DNA of 50,586 nt, taken from contig NZ_QLYZ01000026.1 in assembly GCF_003350325.1 (NCBI RefSeq), positions 54,028 through 104,613 of the forward strand, written 5' to 3'. Source of the stretch: Vibrio rhodolitus (GTDB lineage: Bacteria > Pseudomonadota > Gammaproteobacteria > Enterobacterales > Vibrionaceae). Below the pieces are notes generated by a model, which worked only from the letters and a program-made list of their open reading frames with translations, was not told the origin of the DNA and searched no databases. The translations under genes and the position numbers were made by a program. Of this stretch, positions 16,911 through 25,378 are shown piece by piece (the first letter of the stretch is position 1; the number at the start of each line of letters is the position of its first letter).

Positions 16911-18782
16911 CTATCTTCGCGTAGATTGTAATAATCCTGCTGCGTTGATCATTGCATCTTTGGTGCACACATCGATGATCTTGATATTGCTAAACCGCTC
17001 AGGGTCCTTAATTGCCACATCATGAGCGAAGATCACGCAACGCGCATTTCTAATGTCGGTACTGGTTATGCGGTTATTTATACCGTTGGCACCTTGGGTT
17101 TCCACCTTTATCTTAATACCCATGGTATGCGCCGCTTTCTCAAGCGACTTTGCCGCCAAGAAAGTATGTGCCACGCCTGATGGACAAGATGTTACTGCCA
17201 GCACATCAGCCACACCTTCACCTTCCACCGATGAGTAAGCTTGTCTTGTTGTCAGACTTTCCTCATCTTCAGCGACGGTTTTCTTTAGTAGTATCGCTAT
17301 CGTTGCTGTCGTTAATGCGCCCGCTAACGTACCAACAATGTAGCCCAGCTTGCCATCAACCACTGGCAGTACTATCCAACCGCCCCACGGCGCGTGGTTA
17401 AGCACATGGAACATAAAGCCGACCACGTTACCGACAATACCGCCAGCAACAATCGCTGGCAGAACTCGAGCTGGGTCCGCCGCGGCAAACGGAATCGCAC
17501 CTTCACTGATGCCAATCATACCCATGATACCCGCCGCCTTACCGGCTTCGCGTTCATCACGTTTAAATTTCTTTGGCGCTAATACTGTCGCTAACGCCAT
17601 ACCCAATGGCGGGGTACAAATTGCGATACCCACACCGCCCATCAGCCAGGGCTGGGTATTGACTTGGGTTTGCGCAAACAAAGTCGCCACTTTATTGATA
17701 GGTCCGCCCATATCAAAAGCCGTCATCGCGCCAAGCACTGTACCTAATAGCATCTTGCCTGAACCGGCTAGCCCAGCGAGCCAATCATTGAGCGATGCCA
17801 TCGCACTGGCGATCGGCGCTCCAATAAGCCACATCACCGCGCCGCAAGTCACAAACGTGCCGATTAGCGGGTAAATGAAAATCGAACTCAGCGATGCCAT
17901 GCTGTCAGGCAATTGAATTTTCTTTAACGCAGCAACGGTATAGCCCGCAATAAAACCGACAATAATAGCGCCTAAAAAACCTGTATTGTAATGACTCACT
18001 GCTATCCAAGAGCCAATCATGCCCGGCGCTAAACCCGGCTTATCCGCAATCGAGTAAGCAATGTAACCACCCAGCACAACGGTAAACAGGGTTAAGCCCG
18101 CGATACCCATCTGCGCCACATCCGCAAGGATGCCTTGCTCTGGCAATGCGCCGTGTCCTGACATCATCACCGACAAAGAGAGCAAGACCCCACCCGCGAC
18201 GATAAACGGGATCATATGGGAAGTACCAAACAGCAAGTGTTCTTTTCCACGCGCTAACTGTTGCTTCCAAACACTTTGCGGCTCACTAATGGTTTCAAAA
18301 CAGGTCGCATCATTGCTCTCTGACTGATTCGCTTCAATATCCGTGAGCAGCTCTAACGCTTGCTGCGATGATTCAGCAGCCTTTAACTTTGCGACAAAAT
18401 CATCTTCAATTAACTTGGATGAAATCTGTGCCAGCACTTCAATATGGTGGTGATCATCACCATTAGGTGATGCCAACATAAAGAACACATCGGATAGCTC
18501 GCCATCTTCTGCGCCGTAATCAATCCCAGCTCGACTGATGCCGATCACCACACCGGGCTTAAGCACCGCATCACTTTTGGCATGCGGGATGGCAATGCCA
18601 TCTTCAAATCCTGTATTGCCAATTTGCTCACGCTTCCAAATATCACGTAAAAATTGGTCTTTATCAGAGAGCCTACCGGTGCAATCGAGAATATCGACCA
18701 ACTCAGCCAATACTTCCTCTTTAGTTTGCGCCTGAAGATCGAGGCAAATGGTGTTTGTATCTAATAGCGTGGTGATATCCAT
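16911..18782 (-). CDS. PTS fructose-family transporter, EIIA-EIIC-EIIB fusion
   Basis: This 623-residue sugar phosphotransferase permease has domain order A-C-B. EIIA (about 1-150) has the phospho-histidine in GIAIPHAKS. EIIC (about 175-500, eight or more helices) has FGTSHMIPFIVAGG, TAFDMGGPINKVATLF and GISEGAIPFAAADP. EIIB (about 520-620) has the phospho-cysteine in VTSCPSGVAHTF. It imports and phosphorylates a fructose- or mannose-like sugar. It is a close paralogue of the split EIIA plus EIICB pair at 24927-26785, with the same motifs in the same order. A composite CRP/AraC-type element lies 75 bp upstream. Sugar specificity cannot be read from the sequence. Confidence 0.93.
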   Translation of the reverse strand: MDITTLLDTNTICLDLQAQTKEEVLAELVDILDCTGRLSDKDQFLRDIWKREQIGNTGFEDGIAIPHAKSDAVLKPGVVIGISRAGIDYGAEDGELSDVFFMLASPNGDDHHHIEVLAQISSKLIEDDFVAKLKAAESSQQALELLTDIEANQSESNDATCFETISEPQSVWKQQLARGKEHLLFGTSHMIPFIVAGGVLLSLSVMMSGHGALPEQGILADVAQMGIAGLTLFTVVLGGYIAYSIADKPGLAPGMIGSWIAVSHYNTGFLGAIIVGFIAGYTVAALKKIQLPDSMASLSSIFIYPLIGTFVTCGAVMWLIGAPIASAMASLNDWLAGLAGSGKMLLGTVLGAMTAFDMGGPINKVATLFAQTQVNTQPWLMGGVGIAICTPPLGMALATVLAPKKFKRDEREAGKAAGIMGMIGISEGAIPFAAADPARVLPAIVAGGIVGNVVGFMFHVLNHAPWGGWIVLPVVDGKLGYIVGTLAGALTTATIAILLKKTVAEDEESLTTRQAYSSVEGEGVADVLAVTSCPSGVAHTFLAAKSLEKAAHTMGIKIKVETQGANGINNRITSTDIRNARCVIFAHDVAIKDPERFSNIKIIDVCTKDAMINAAGLLQSTRR

Positions 18783-18857
18783 TTTGTCTTACCTAACCAT
18801 TCATGCGCACCGATAGATTAACCAGAGCGATAGCGACACGATATAGTACGAATCAAT

Positions 18858-18907
18858 CATTAACTGGAGTAATGTAACACAGCTTTTAAACTGTGATAGA
18901 GGTCTAA
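18858..18907 (-). promoter_or_regulatory. Composite CRP-like plus 22-bp box, copy A
   Basis: On the minus strand this 50-bp unit contains TTAGA-N6-TCACA (18892-18907), a 12-bp spacer, then TGTTACATTA followed by six bases and AGTTAATG within the 22-bp box (18858-18879). It ends 75 bp before the start of the EIIACB gene at 18782. Two sister units have identical internal spacing (21194-21243 and 24802-24851). It sits in the divergent gap with the EIIB gene at 18985 and could serve both. A CACAG-N8-CTGTG palindrome (18878-18895) overlaps its spacer. Confidence 0.7.
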
Positions 18908-18984
18908 CCTTTACTTAGCTTATATCAATGCTTTCCGTTACTGATGTGCTAGTATCCTGCAAAAATAAAAAGCCGAGAATTACC

Positions 18985-19284
18985 ATGAAAATTGTAGCGG
19001 TGACAGCGTGCCCTACCGGCATTGCACATACATATATGGCTGCTGATGCGCTAGTGAAAGCAGCACCAAAATTTAATGTTCAAATCAAAGTTGAAACTCA
19101 AGGTGCGATGGGTATTGAAAACCAACTCACCCCCCATGATATCGCCCATGCTGATAAAGTATTAATTGTCTCTGATATTGATATCGAGCAAGCTGCGCGC
19201 TTTGAAGGCACCAATAAGGTACATATCTCTATTGAGGAAGTCCTGCTCAATGTCGACAAGGTTTTTCAAGTGCATTGCCGCTAA
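18985..19284 (+). CDS. Stand-alone fructose-family PTS EIIB
   Basis: This 99-residue single EIIB domain begins MKIVAVTACPTGIAHTYMAA; Cys9 is the phosphorylated residue. Compared with the EIIB domains of the fused permeases it is complete (GAMGIENQLT, HADKVLIVSDIDI). With no EIIC of its own next to it, it probably phosphorylates sugar entering through a neighbouring EIIC or acts as a phospho-relay or regulator. It is divergent from the EIIACB gene and is followed 9 bp later by the HPr-like/EIIA gene, so these two are an operon. Confidence 0.88.
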   Translation: MKIVAVTACPTGIAHTYMAADALVKAAPKFNVQIKVETQGAMGIENQLTPHDIAHADKVLIVSDIDIEQAARFEGTNKVHISIEEVLLNVDKVFQVHCR

Positions 19285-19293
19285 ACTAGCCTA

Positions 19294-20070
19294 ATGAACG
19301 AATATCAAATCACCTTTCTGGTCGATAATCCAAGTGGCAGCGCCTACGTCGCGCAGCCACTCAATCGCTTAGCGAAAAAATTCAAATCGTCACTGCATAT
19401 CATCAATATCACTCAAGATCGCTGCGCTGACCTGTGTAAGCCTTCTGCGATGTTGCGTGCCGGTTTGCAGCAAGGCGATTTATGCCAAATTACCGCAATC
19501 GGTATTGATGCCGAGCTTGCCTGCTTTGTACTAAAAGATATTATCGCCGAACACTTTAGCTTGGTCGGCGCGCATATTAACTATCAGTTCTCAAGCCAAC
19601 TTGCTGAGCGATTACCGCAAATCAGCCCACCATGTGAGATAAAATGGCACTACGCCAAAGCGCAAACTGAGCTCACCAAATTCGAGTGTCTCAAAGGTTT
19701 AGCGCAGTTGATTTATCCGAAACACCCTGATGAACTGATCTTAGCGTTTGTTAAACGCGAAGAGCGCTCATCGACGTGTGTCACGCCCGGTATTGCCCTT
19801 CCCCACGTGATGTTTGCGAATGTCAGCGAAATCTCGATTGCCGTCATCAGTAATGATCAGGCGATAGATTGGGCATCACAAATGGGCGAAGTACATATTG
19901 CAATTGCTCTGGTAATGCCACAAGCCCCTTCTCGTGAGCAAATTGTTGCTGCCACCAACCTCACGCGCAATCTGCTTTCCGGTCAAATGGCAGAACGCTT
20001 GCTACTGACTCGCTCAAGTGTCGACTTACAAGCACTGCTAATGTACGCCATGTCACGCCTACTGGCTTGA
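19294..20070 (+). CDS. Degenerate HPr-like domain fused to PTS EIIA
   Basis: This 258-residue protein has two parts. Residues 1-90 align with HPr: a strand ITFLVDN, a helix LNRLAKKFKSS, the second helix region KPSAMLRAGLQQGD, then QITAIGID. No histidine is present before about residue 35, so the phospho-acceptor equivalent to HPr His15 is gone. Residues about 110-258 form a fructose/mannitol-type EIIA with phospho-histidine His171 in GIALPHVMF. Known FruB-type proteins carry EIIA first and an active HPr last; this has the reverse order and a dead HPr. It follows EIIB by 9 bp. The role could be regulatory. The HPr assignment is by eye. Confidence 0.75.
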   Translation: MNEYQITFLVDNPSGSAYVAQPLNRLAKKFKSSLHIINITQDRCADLCKPSAMLRAGLQQGDLCQITAIGIDAELACFVLKDIIAEHFSLVGAHINYQFSSQLAERLPQISPPCEIKWHYAKAQTELTKFECLKGLAQLIYPKHPDELILAFVKREERSSTCVTPGIALPHVMFANVSEISIAVISNDQAIDWASQMGEVHIAIALVMPQAPSREQIVAATNLTRNLLSGQMAERLLLTRSSVDLQALLMYAMSRLLA

Positions 20071-20110
20071 CGCTATTGGTGGCATAACCCTCGAAACTTT
20101 AGAGCATGGA

Positions 20111-20950
20111 TTAAATCGAGCCACGGTATTCTGAAGGGGTACGCCCGGTTTTGTTTTTAAATACACGACAAAAGTAGTTCACATCTTTAAATCCACAGCG
20201 CACAGCTACTTCATTGAGTTTGAAATTGTATTTCTTAAGCATAAATTTAGCGCGATCGACCCGTACCCACGTAATGTAATCCGCTAACGTCATATGTCCT
20301 TGTTGGCGGAACAAACGTGACAAATGGTTCGCTGAAATACTAAAACGGTCAGCGATACTGTCACGCGTAATTTGGCGATGAAAGTTCTCTTGGATATAAA
20401 TGCAGATCCCTTGATAAAGATCTTGCACACGATTGTGTGATTGCTCGACCGGTTGCTCAAGCATGATTTTGCTGTACTGCAGCAATGCTTGCAGCAACAG
20501 CTCATCCATTGGCTTTTTATTGCTTTCTCGCGCAAGAGAACTCAATGCTTCAAGAATGTTGTCGATAGCAAAACCAGAGCGAGTTTGAATACTGTGCTTT
20601 TGAATATCATAAAAGCCGGCTTCACCTTTGCGTTTACTGACAAAGCTCAGACCCAGCTGCCTGCGACCAAATAGCATACTCAGCACGGAACAATCGCTAT
20701 CCCAATTCGGCTTATTCCAACAGTTTGGCGGGATAAAAATTGCATCACCTGGCTTAGCGACGATTCTTTGCACTTTTCTTTCGTGATCTTCCATCTCATT
20801 GATGTATTCACCATCCAGCACCAACTCTAAACGCGGAAAGTTAACCTGATAACTGCACTCTGGCGGTGTGTGAAAATCTCCAGCAAACCAAATGTTATGG
20901 AAAGGTTCGCGTTCACTTAAAACGGTTGAAATCAGGTCATGGAAAATCAT
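20111..20950 (-). CDS. AraC-family transcriptional regulator of the PTS island
   Basis: This 279-residue regulator has an N-terminal cupin-like sensing domain (about 1-160) and a C-terminal double helix-turn-helix (about 180-279: ITRDSIADRFSISANHLSRLFRQQGHMTLADYITWVRVDRAKFML, then NEVAVRCGFKDVNYFCRVFKNKTGRTPSEYR). The start is the ATG giving MIFHDLIS, with GAGAG seven bases upstream; the longer form needs a GTG. It is placed between the three enzyme II operons and divergent from the 634-residue EIIABC gene. I infer that it binds the 22-bp box found before all three. V. cholerae has an AraC gene in a very similar position. Confidence 0.9.
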   Translation of the reverse strand: MIFHDLISTVLSEREPFHNIWFAGDFHTPPECSYQVNFPRLELVLDGEYINEMEDHERKVQRIVAKPGDAIFIPPNCWNKPNWDSDCSVLSMLFGRRQLGLSFVSKRKGEAGFYDIQKHSIQTRSGFAIDNILEALSSLARESNKKPMDELLLQALLQYSKIMLEQPVEQSHNRVQDLYQGICIYIQENFHRQITRDSIADRFSISANHLSRLFRQQGHMTLADYITWVRVDRAKFMLKKYNFKLNEVAVRCGFKDVNYFCRVFKNKTGRTPSEYRGSI

Positions 20951-21193
20951 CTTGGCACTCTCAAAATGCACCTATGGTGCTATAAATCTAGGTATAAACC
21001 CTAAGTTTAAAAATCGCTATAGCGTCAAATCACAACTCCAGTTAGTGGTTACAATATTACAGAAAAAGCCTCTATTTTCCAGCACAACACCCACCAACCC
21101 AGTTCATAACCTTGAATTTACTGAACCAACATCGACATTACTTATTTCCCCCCAGCCTCAACCAGTTACATATTTCCAGATCACAGTTTGATT

Positions 21194-21243
21194 AGCGATC
21201 TAGTTCACACTCTGTTTTTAGTGATACAAAAATCCAGTCAATG
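21194..21243 (+). promoter_or_regulatory. Composite CRP-like plus 22-bp box, copy B
   Basis: AGCGA-N6-TCACA (21194-21209), 12-bp spacer, then a 22-bp box starting TGATACAAAA and ending AGTCAATG (21222-21243). It ends 80 bp before the EIIABC start, and a TATAAA hexamer lies about 25 bp after it, suitable as a -10 element. The 373-bp gap 20951-21323 otherwise holds only the divergent promoter of the AraC gene. Confidence 0.72.
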
Positions 21244-21323
21244 CACTTTTTCTTCACTACCTAACTTTTATAAAACCTCACAAAATAGCCTCAATAGATA
21301 ACGATAAAAAATAGGGGTGTGAG

Positions 21324-23228
21324 ATGATCACAAAACTTATTAATCAAGATTTGATTTCGCTTGATCTTAAAGCGACAACTAAAGAAGAGGTTTTCCTAGA
21401 GCTGATTGACGTATTACATGCTCAAGGTCGAATTTCAGACAAAGCACAATTTCTAGCTGACATTAAAGCACGTGAAGAACTGGGTAACACTGGTTTTGAA
21501 GAAGGCGTTGCATTGCCGCACGCAAAAAGCGCTGCGGTTATTGAGCCAGCGGTTGTGATTGGTGTGAGCCGCACGGGTATTGAATACGGTGCAGAAGACG
21601 GCTTGCCATCAAAACTATTTTTCATGATTGCCTCTCCAGATGGCGGCGATAATCACCACATCGAAGTGCTTGCTGAACTCTCTTCAAAACTGATTGAAGA
21701 TGGTTTCATTGAGCGTTTCTTTGCAGCTCAGAACAATCAAGAAGCACTTGCACTACTACTTGAAAAGCCTGAAGAACAAGCGGCTGTGCAAACTGACGTA
21801 AGCAAAGGCTTTGTTATCGGTGTAACCGGTTGTCCTGCTGGTGTAGCGCACACTTACCTTGCCGCAGAAGCGCTAGAAAAAGGTGCAGCCGAGCTAGGTT
21901 ACGAAATCAAAGTAGAAACTAACGGCTCTATCGGCGTTAAAAACAGCCCGACTGACGAAGAAATTGCTCGTGCAGACGCAATCATCGTGGCTTGTGACAA
22001 ACAAGTCGACATGGCGCGCTTTGCTGGTAAACGCTTAGTTGAAACCAACGTTAAAGCGCCAATCCGCGATGCAAAAGGTCTGATTAACCAAGCGCTGAGT
22101 GCGCCTGCTTACCAAGCATCGGCTTCAGCAAGCAAAGCGACAACCGCAGAGAAAGCGTCACAAACTCGCTCTGACCTATACCGCTACCTAATGAATGGCG
22201 TATCACACATGATCCCATTCGTAGTAACCGGTGGTCTATTGATCGCACTTGCATTGGCTATTGGTGGTAAACCAACCGAAGCGGGTATGGCAATTCCAGA
22301 TGGCAGCATGTGGAACCAAATCCTCAACGTAGGTGTGGTTGCCTTTACGCTGATGATCCCAATTCTAGCGGGTTACATTGCTTACGCGATCGCTGACCGC
22401 CCTGCTCTAGCACCTGGTCTAATCGGTGGTTGGATTGCAAACAACGGTTCATTCTACGGTGCAGAAGCAGGTACTGGTTTTATCGGAGCTATCATTGCTG
22501 GTCTACTTGTTGGTTACTTTGTGAAGTTCATTACTTCAATCAACTACCACAAGTTCATCCAACCGCTTGTACCTATCATGATCGCGCCAATTACAGGTTC
22601 GCTATTTATCGCTGGTCTATTCATCTTTGTTATTGGCGCGCCAATCGCAAGCTTGATGGATGGTCTAACCGCAATGCTAACTAGCATGAGCACAGGTAAC
22701 GTTGTTCTGCTAGGTATTGTTCTAGGTGGTATGGCTGGTTTTGACATGGGTGGTCCATTCAACAAAGTAGCGTTCCTATTCTCTGTAGGTATGATTGCAA
22801 GTGGTCAAACACAGTTCATGGGCGCAATGGCGTGTGCTATCCCTGTAGCACCACTTGGTATGGCGCTAGCGACAGTGCTTGGTCGTAAACTTGATCTATT
22901 CGAAGCTTCTGAAATCGAAGCAGGTAAAGCATCAGGTGCAATGGGTCTAGTGGGTATCTCAGAAGGTGCTATCCCATTTGCGGCGCAAGACCCAATGTCA
23001 GTAATTCCTGCTAACGTGCTTGGTTCAATGGTTGCAGCAGTAATGGCATTCTCATTTGGCATCACCAACAGCGTAGCGCACGGTGGTCCAGTGGTTGCTC
23101 TTCTAGGTGCAATGAACCTGCCAATCCTTGCTCTAGTATGTATGGCATCAGGCGCGGTAGTAACAGCACTGACCTGTGTAACACTTAAGAAAATCCGTAA
23201 GGCGAAACAAATTGCAGCTACTGCATAA
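21324..23228 (+). CDS. PTS EIIABC, probable mannose/fructose permease
   Basis: This 634-residue permease has order A-B-C. EIIA (about 1-150) has His in GVALPHAKS, EIIB (about 165-260) has Cys in VTGCPAGVAHTY, and EIIC (about 285-630) has GVSHMIPFVVTGG, GFDMGGPFNKVAFLF and GISEGAIPFAAQDP. It differs in domain order and in EIIC detail from the other two island systems. The following gene is mannose-6-phosphate isomerase, so the natural substrate is likely mannose, imported as mannose-6-phosphate. The start has GGGGTGTGAG just upstream. A hairpin separates it from manA. Confidence 0.93.
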   Translation: MITKLINQDLISLDLKATTKEEVFLELIDVLHAQGRISDKAQFLADIKAREELGNTGFEEGVALPHAKSAAVIEPAVVIGVSRTGIEYGAEDGLPSKLFFMIASPDGGDNHHIEVLAELSSKLIEDGFIERFFAAQNNQEALALLLEKPEEQAAVQTDVSKGFVIGVTGCPAGVAHTYLAAEALEKGAAELGYEIKVETNGSIGVKNSPTDEEIARADAIIVACDKQVDMARFAGKRLVETNVKAPIRDAKGLINQALSAPAYQASASASKATTAEKASQTRSDLYRYLMNGVSHMIPFVVTGGLLIALALAIGGKPTEAGMAIPDGSMWNQILNVGVVAFTLMIPILAGYIAYAIADRPALAPGLIGGWIANNGSFYGAEAGTGFIGAIIAGLLVGYFVKFITSINYHKFIQPLVPIMIAPITGSLFIAGLFIFVIGAPIASLMDGLTAMLTSMSTGNVVLLGIVLGGMAGFDMGGPFNKVAFLFSVGMIASGQTQFMGAMACAIPVAPLGMALATVLGRKLDLFEASEIEAGKASGAMGLVGISEGAIPFAAQDPMSVIPANVLGSMVAAVMAFSFGITNSVAHGGPVVALLGAMNLPILALVCMASGAVVTALTCVTLKKIRKAKQIAATA

Positions 23229-23245
23229 CTCGCTATAAACTCTCT

Positions 23246-23271
23246 AGGCCTAGGCAATTTTGCTTAGGCCT
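23246..23271 (+). terminator. Intercistronic hairpin before manA
   Basis: AGGCCTAGGCAA and TTGCTTAGGCCT pair in 11 of 12 positions. Only a weak T/G tract follows, so it is probably an attenuator or mRNA-stabilising stem between the EIIABC gene and manA. Confidence 0.5.
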
Positions 23272-23308
23272 TGTTGCATTTCAAGCTTGCATATTTATGG
23301 TGACAATG

Positions 23309-24526
23309 ATGTCTGATTTCCGTACTGATAATAACGCTAACCTACACCCTGTTTTCTTCCCGATGACTAACGTCATCCAAAACTACGCATGGGGTAGCAC
23401 TACCTCGGTAAACCAACTGTTTGGTATTGAAAACCCATCAGCTGAACCACAAGCTGAAGTTTGGATGGGCGCGCACCCTAACGGCTGTTCTATGGTTGAA
23501 AGCCTAGGTACAACAACCAAACTTTCTGAGCTGATTGGCAGTGATATGAACGCTTTTCTAAGCGAAAAAGTTGCTAAGCGTTTTGGTGAACTGCCTTACC
23601 TGTTTAAGATCCTAGCGGCTGAAAAAGCACTTTCAATTCAAGTGCACCCAAATAAACAGCAAGCAGAAGCTGGTTTTGCTCGCGAAGAGCAACAAGGTAT
23701 TGAGCTTTCTGCGGCTAACCGTAATTACAAAGATCCAAACCACAAACCTGAATTGGTTTACGCCCTGACCTCTTACCAAGCGATGAACGGCTTCCGCGCG
23801 ACTGAAGAGATCATTGCGAACTTCACTCGTTTAGATATTCCAGAGCTCGCTACTCTGCTTGCAAGTCTTGTAGCAAACCAAACAGTGCAAGGTCTGAGTG
23901 ACTTCTTCTCTGGCTTGCTTTCTCTGCAAGGTGAAGAGAAAGATAAAGCGCTGGCAGCATTACTTACTTATGCCAACAACTCTCAAGACCCATTAATGGC
24001 ACTGATTGTTGAACTTGAGACACAATACCCTGGTGATATTGGTCTGTTTGTACCGCTAACACTGAACATCATCACGCTTGAGCCGGGTCAAGCGATGTTC
24101 CTAGATGCAGAAACGCCACACGCATACATTAAAGGCACTGGTCTTGAAATCATGGCAAACTCAGACAACGTACTACGTGCTGGTCTAACGCCGAAATACA
24201 TGGACATTGAAGAGCTCGTTGCTTGTACAATTTTCAAAGAGAAGCCTTTCGATACACTGCTACTAGAGCCTAACGTAAATGACGAAGTGCTGGAGTACCC
24301 TATCCCAGTTGAAGACTTTAAGTTCGCGATTATCCCAAGCTCTACAGCGCGTACAATCGAGATCGACAGCGCCGAAATCCTTCTACCTCTAGATGGAACA
24401 ATGACCCTAACTCACAGCAATGGTCAACGTTGCGTGATTGAGAAAGGTCAATCTGTGTTTATTCCTGCTTACGCCGAGCACTACACCCTAGAGTGTCAAG
24501 GTCGCGTAGCGCGCGCTTATAGTTAG
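23309..24526 (+). CDS. manA: Mannose-6-phosphate isomerase
   Basis: This type I phosphomannose isomerase of about 405 residues converts mannose-6-phosphate to fructose-6-phosphate. Zinc ligands are visible in IQVHPNKQQAEAGF (Gln, His), HKPELVYAL (Glu) and AETPHAYIKG (His). The N-terminal QNYAWGS is the family hallmark. The start is taken at the second of two adjacent ATGs, five bases after GGTGA; 23297 is possible. It is 80 bp downstream of the EIIABC permease and completes the route for the imported sugar. A strong terminator follows. Confidence 0.95.
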   Translation: MSDFRTDNNANLHPVFFPMTNVIQNYAWGSTTSVNQLFGIENPSAEPQAEVWMGAHPNGCSMVESLGTTTKLSELIGSDMNAFLSEKVAKRFGELPYLFKILAAEKALSIQVHPNKQQAEAGFAREEQQGIELSAANRNYKDPNHKPELVYALTSYQAMNGFRATEEIIANFTRLDIPELATLLASLVANQTVQGLSDFFSGLLSLQGEEKDKALAALLTYANNSQDPLMALIVELETQYPGDIGLFVPLTLNIITLEPGQAMFLDAETPHAYIKGTGLEIMANSDNVLRAGLTPKYMDIEELVACTIFKEKPFDTLLLEPNVNDEVLEYPIPVEDFKFAIIPSSTARTIEIDSAEILLPLDGTMTLTHSNGQRCVIEKGQSVFIPAYAEHYTLECQGRVARAYS

Positions 24527-24553
24527 TCTAAGTTCGCTTTCGATAAATAGACT

Positions 24554-24583
24554 AAGCCCTGCAATGCAGGGCTTTTGTTTTGG
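24554..24583 (+). terminator. Terminator after manA
   Basis: AAGCCCTGC (24554-24562) and GCAGGGCTT (24566-24574) form a perfect 9-bp stem with a 3-base loop and a T-rich tail. Confidence 0.9.
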
Positions 24584-24801
24584 CAGGATAATAGCTGGGT
24601 CATGCTGAAACACGTTATTCTTATAGCTCTTACAAACACTTTAATTGTAAAAACACATCAAAAATCGCTTAGAAAGCCATTAGCTCTTATTCAAGATTTA
24701 TCTCGTCATTTAATGGTTCTAAGCCGTCTCTGATTGCCCTTCTTTCTATTGAGCCAAGAATGTAGCTTTATTTTGATCCGAGTTAGCTACGTACAGAAAA
24801 T

Positions 24802-24851
24802 AATGACCCTTATCACACTCAGATTCGCTTGATACAAAAGTATAGTGATTG
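24802..24851 (+). promoter_or_regulatory. Composite CRP-like plus 22-bp box, copy C
   Basis: AATGA-N6-TCACA (24802-24817), 12-bp spacer, then a 22-bp box starting TGATACAAAA and ending AGTGATTG (24830-24851). It ends 75 bp before the EIIA start at 24927. The remaining part of the 400-bp gap 24527-24926 holds the manA terminator and nothing I could assign. Confidence 0.72.
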
Positions 24852-24926
24852 GATTTTTTTTGCTATTTCGCCAAATAAGCAATTGATTTAATTTTAACTC
24901 AGAACAGGAATACTCAGAGTTAAAAA

Positions 24927-25367
24927 ATGATTACTACACTAACCAACGTCAATTTAATCAAGCACCAACTTCAAGCTAACAATAAAAAAGAAGTCTTTGA
25001 AGAGTTGGCTCAAGCATTATTTGAAAACAACCGTATTAATAGCAAAGAAGCTTTTCTTTCTGATATCGAAGCACGTGAAGCGGTAAGTGTTACTTCAACT
25101 GAAGGCATCGCTTACCCACACGCGAAAAGCAAAGCGGTTATCGAGCCTGCTATCGCAGTAGGTGTAAAGCGTGAAGGTATCGAGTACGGCGACGAAGATG
25201 GCATCAAACCGACCGTGTTTTTTATGATTGCATCACCAGATAACGGTGCTGATCATCATATTTATGTACTACAAGAACTATTCGGAAAATTCAGCGATGA
25301 ATTTATCGAAGAAATAAACAATGCACAAAACCAAGAACAAATTCTAAATATTTTAATCAATTCATAG
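24927..25367 (+). CDS. PTS fructose-family EIIA subunit
   Basis: This 146-residue stand-alone EIIA has the phospho-histidine in GIAYPHAKS (about residue 67). It corresponds to the N-terminal domain of the 623-residue fused permease (IEYGDEDGIKPTVFFMIASPD matches the same stretch there). It accepts phosphate from HPr and passes it to the EIIB domain of the next gene, which begins 11 bp downstream. The composite regulatory element sits 75 bp upstream. Confidence 0.93.
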   Translation: MITTLTNVNLIKHQLQANNKKEVFEELAQALFENNRINSKEAFLSDIEAREAVSVTSTEGIAYPHAKSKAVIEPAIAVGVKREGIEYGDEDGIKPTVFFMIASPDNGADHHIYVLQELFGKFSDEFIEEINNAQNQEQILNILINS

Positions 25368-25378
25368 GTGGAATAATT

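Noticed and set aside
17350..17874. 174-residue ORF antisense to the EIIACB gene
   Set aside because: It is a shadow of the PTS gene with no ribosome-binding site and a low-complexity Pro/Ser/Ala-rich translation.
18878..18895. CACAG-N8-CTGTG palindrome as an independent operator
   Set aside because: It overlaps the CRP-like half-site and the start of the 22-bp box of copy A, and is not present at the two sister sites, so it is probably incidental.
24602..24736. Possible 44-residue ORF downstream of manA
   Set aside because: No usable ribosome-binding site and no recognisable features.
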